Below are positions 63,434 to 64,000 of a stretch of DNA of 64,000 bases, in pieces; position 1 is the first letter of the stretch; the number at the start of each line of letters is the position of its first letter. Source of the stretch: Candidatus Rhodoferax bjergmarkensis (GTDB taxonomy: Bacteria; Pseudomonadota; Gammaproteobacteria; Burkholderiales; Burkholderiaceae_C); assembly GCA_016708345.1 (NCBI GenBank), contig JADJFX010000002.1, positions 248,001-312,000 on the forward strand, written 5' to 3'. The notes under the pieces were generated by a model, which was not told the origin of the DNA, made no database searches, and was given only the letters and a program-made list of their open reading frames with translations. Made by a program: the position numbers and the translations under genes.

Positions 63434-64000
63434 ATGACCCAACAACTGCAAAACATCATCGACAGCGCCTGGGAAGACCGCGCCAATCTTTCCGTCAAAT
63501 CAGCCCCCAAGGAAATCGTTGACGCTGTCGAAAACGTCATTGCCCAGCTCAACGCGGGCAAGCTGCGCGTGGCCACCCGCGAGTCTGTCGGCCAGTGGAC
63601 CACCCACCAGTGGATCAAAAAGGCAGTGCTGCTGAGCTTTCGCCTGCGCGACAACGAGATCATGAAAGCCGGTGACCTGGGCTTTTACGACAAGGTGCCC
63701 ACCAAATTTGCGGGTCTGGACGAAGAAGCCATGAAGGCCACCGGCGTGCGCGTGGTGCCGCCGGCCGTGGCGAGGCGCGGCAGTTTTGTTGGCAAAGGCG
63801 TGATCCTGATGCCGTCTTACGTGAACATTGGTGCCTATGTGGACGAAGGCACCATGGTGGACACGTGGGCCACCGTGGGCTCATGCGCCCAGATCGGCAA
63901 AAACGTGCACCTCTCCGGCGGCGTGGGCATTGGCGGCGTGCTGGAGCCCATGCAGGCCGGCCCCACCATCATCGAGGACAACTGCTTTATCGGAGCCCGC
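63434..64000 (+). CDS. dapD: 2,3,4,5-tetrahydropyridine-2,6-dicarboxylate N-succinyltransferase, 5' part
   Basis: The reading frame starts at ATG 63434 and is open to the window end; 189 residues are visible of about 275. The N-terminal helical part (TQQLQNIIDSAWEDRANLS) and the beginning of the left-handed beta-helix (VRVVPPAVARRGSFVGKGVI, MVDTWATVGSCAQIGKNVHLSGGVGIGGVLEP) are typical. It succinylates tetrahydrodipicolinate, giving the DapC substrate after transamination. Confidence 0.95.
   Translation, partial: MTQQLQNIIDSAWEDRANLSVKSAPKEIVDAVENVIAQLNAGKLRVATRESVGQWTTHQWIKKAVLLSFRLRDNEIMKAGDLGFYDKVPTKFAGLDEEAMKATGVRVVPPAVARRGSFVGKGVILMPSYVNIGAYVDEGTMVDTWATVGSCAQIGKNVHLSGGVGIGGVLEPMQAGPTIIEDNCFIGAR

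Overview
The window looks like chromosomal DNA of a betaproteobacterium of the order Burkholderiales, most likely family Comamonadaceae and close to Rhodoferax or Polaromonas. This is inferred from the protein sequences, from the gene orders (ribE-ribB-ribH-nusB, ybgC-tolQRA, pccB-pccA-VOC, dapC-dapD) and from a small dispersed repeat with the GCTATnAAA and GCTGCTTGCGC words that I remember as common in that family. No rRNA, tRNA, CRISPR array, prophage or full-length insertion sequence was seen. Most of the window is housekeeping and catabolic DNA.

Layout. 1-3.7 kb: 3' end of dnaK, dnaJ, and a beta-CASP metallo-beta-lactamase. 3.8-5 kb: a DUF1566 lipoprotein. 5.2-12.2 kb: a tightly overlapping run of riboflavin genes (ribE, a RibBX-type ribB, ribH), nusB, an aminotransferase, ybgC, tolQ, tolR, tolA and a DUF4112 gene. 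12.4-20.3 kb: a frameshifted Na+/H+ antiporter-like gene, a YqhA-family membrane protein, a methyltransferase, rnhA and a two-gene RND efflux system. 20.3-30.3 kb: an aldolase/dehydrogenase fusion, a GST, a DUF2156 protein, a frameshifted CheA-like membrane kinase, and mtnA-mtnK behind a GntR regulator. 30.4-40.4 kb: the propionyl-CoA to succinyl-CoA pathway (mutase, MeaB, PccB, PccA, VOC protein), interrupted by a four-gene accessory block (VapBC-like pair, DUF4260, Mrr nuclease). 40.6-45.9 kb: a three-gene 2-oxoacid oxidoreductase resembling KorCAB, plus a CBS protein. 45.9-51.5 kb: an NlpC/P60 hydrolase, an isochorismatase-like hydrolase, mobA-moaA, an HDOD protein and two proteins of unknown function. 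51.6-58.1 kb: a fatty-acid oxidation cluster with a divergent TetR regulator and two palindromic operator candidates. 58.2-64 kb: ilvD, DUF3334, two small genes, two inverted-repeat elements, dapC and the start of dapD.

How the genes work together. Propionyl-CoA from odd-chain or branched substrates would be carboxylated by PccAB, epimerised (perhaps by the VOC protein), and rearranged by the B12 mutase with MeaB. The 52-57 kb cluster supplies each beta-oxidation step after acyl-CoA activation, using a MaoC hydratase and a FabG-like SDR in place of FadB. KorCAB-like proteins would link 2-oxoacid oxidation to ferredoxin or NADP. MtnK and MtnA convert methylthioribose to methylthioribulose-1-phosphate, and the nearby class II aldolase-SDR fusion could be a salvage route that makes DHAP.

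Caveats. Three genes carry single-base frameshifts, two of them at or next to short G runs. They may be sequencing errors, not real pseudogenes. No clearly novel system was proven. The strongest candidates for follow-up are the aldolase-SDR/mtnKA set, the accessory block inside the mutase operon, the MITE-like element at 61.1 kb, and the small Cys protein at 61.85 kb.
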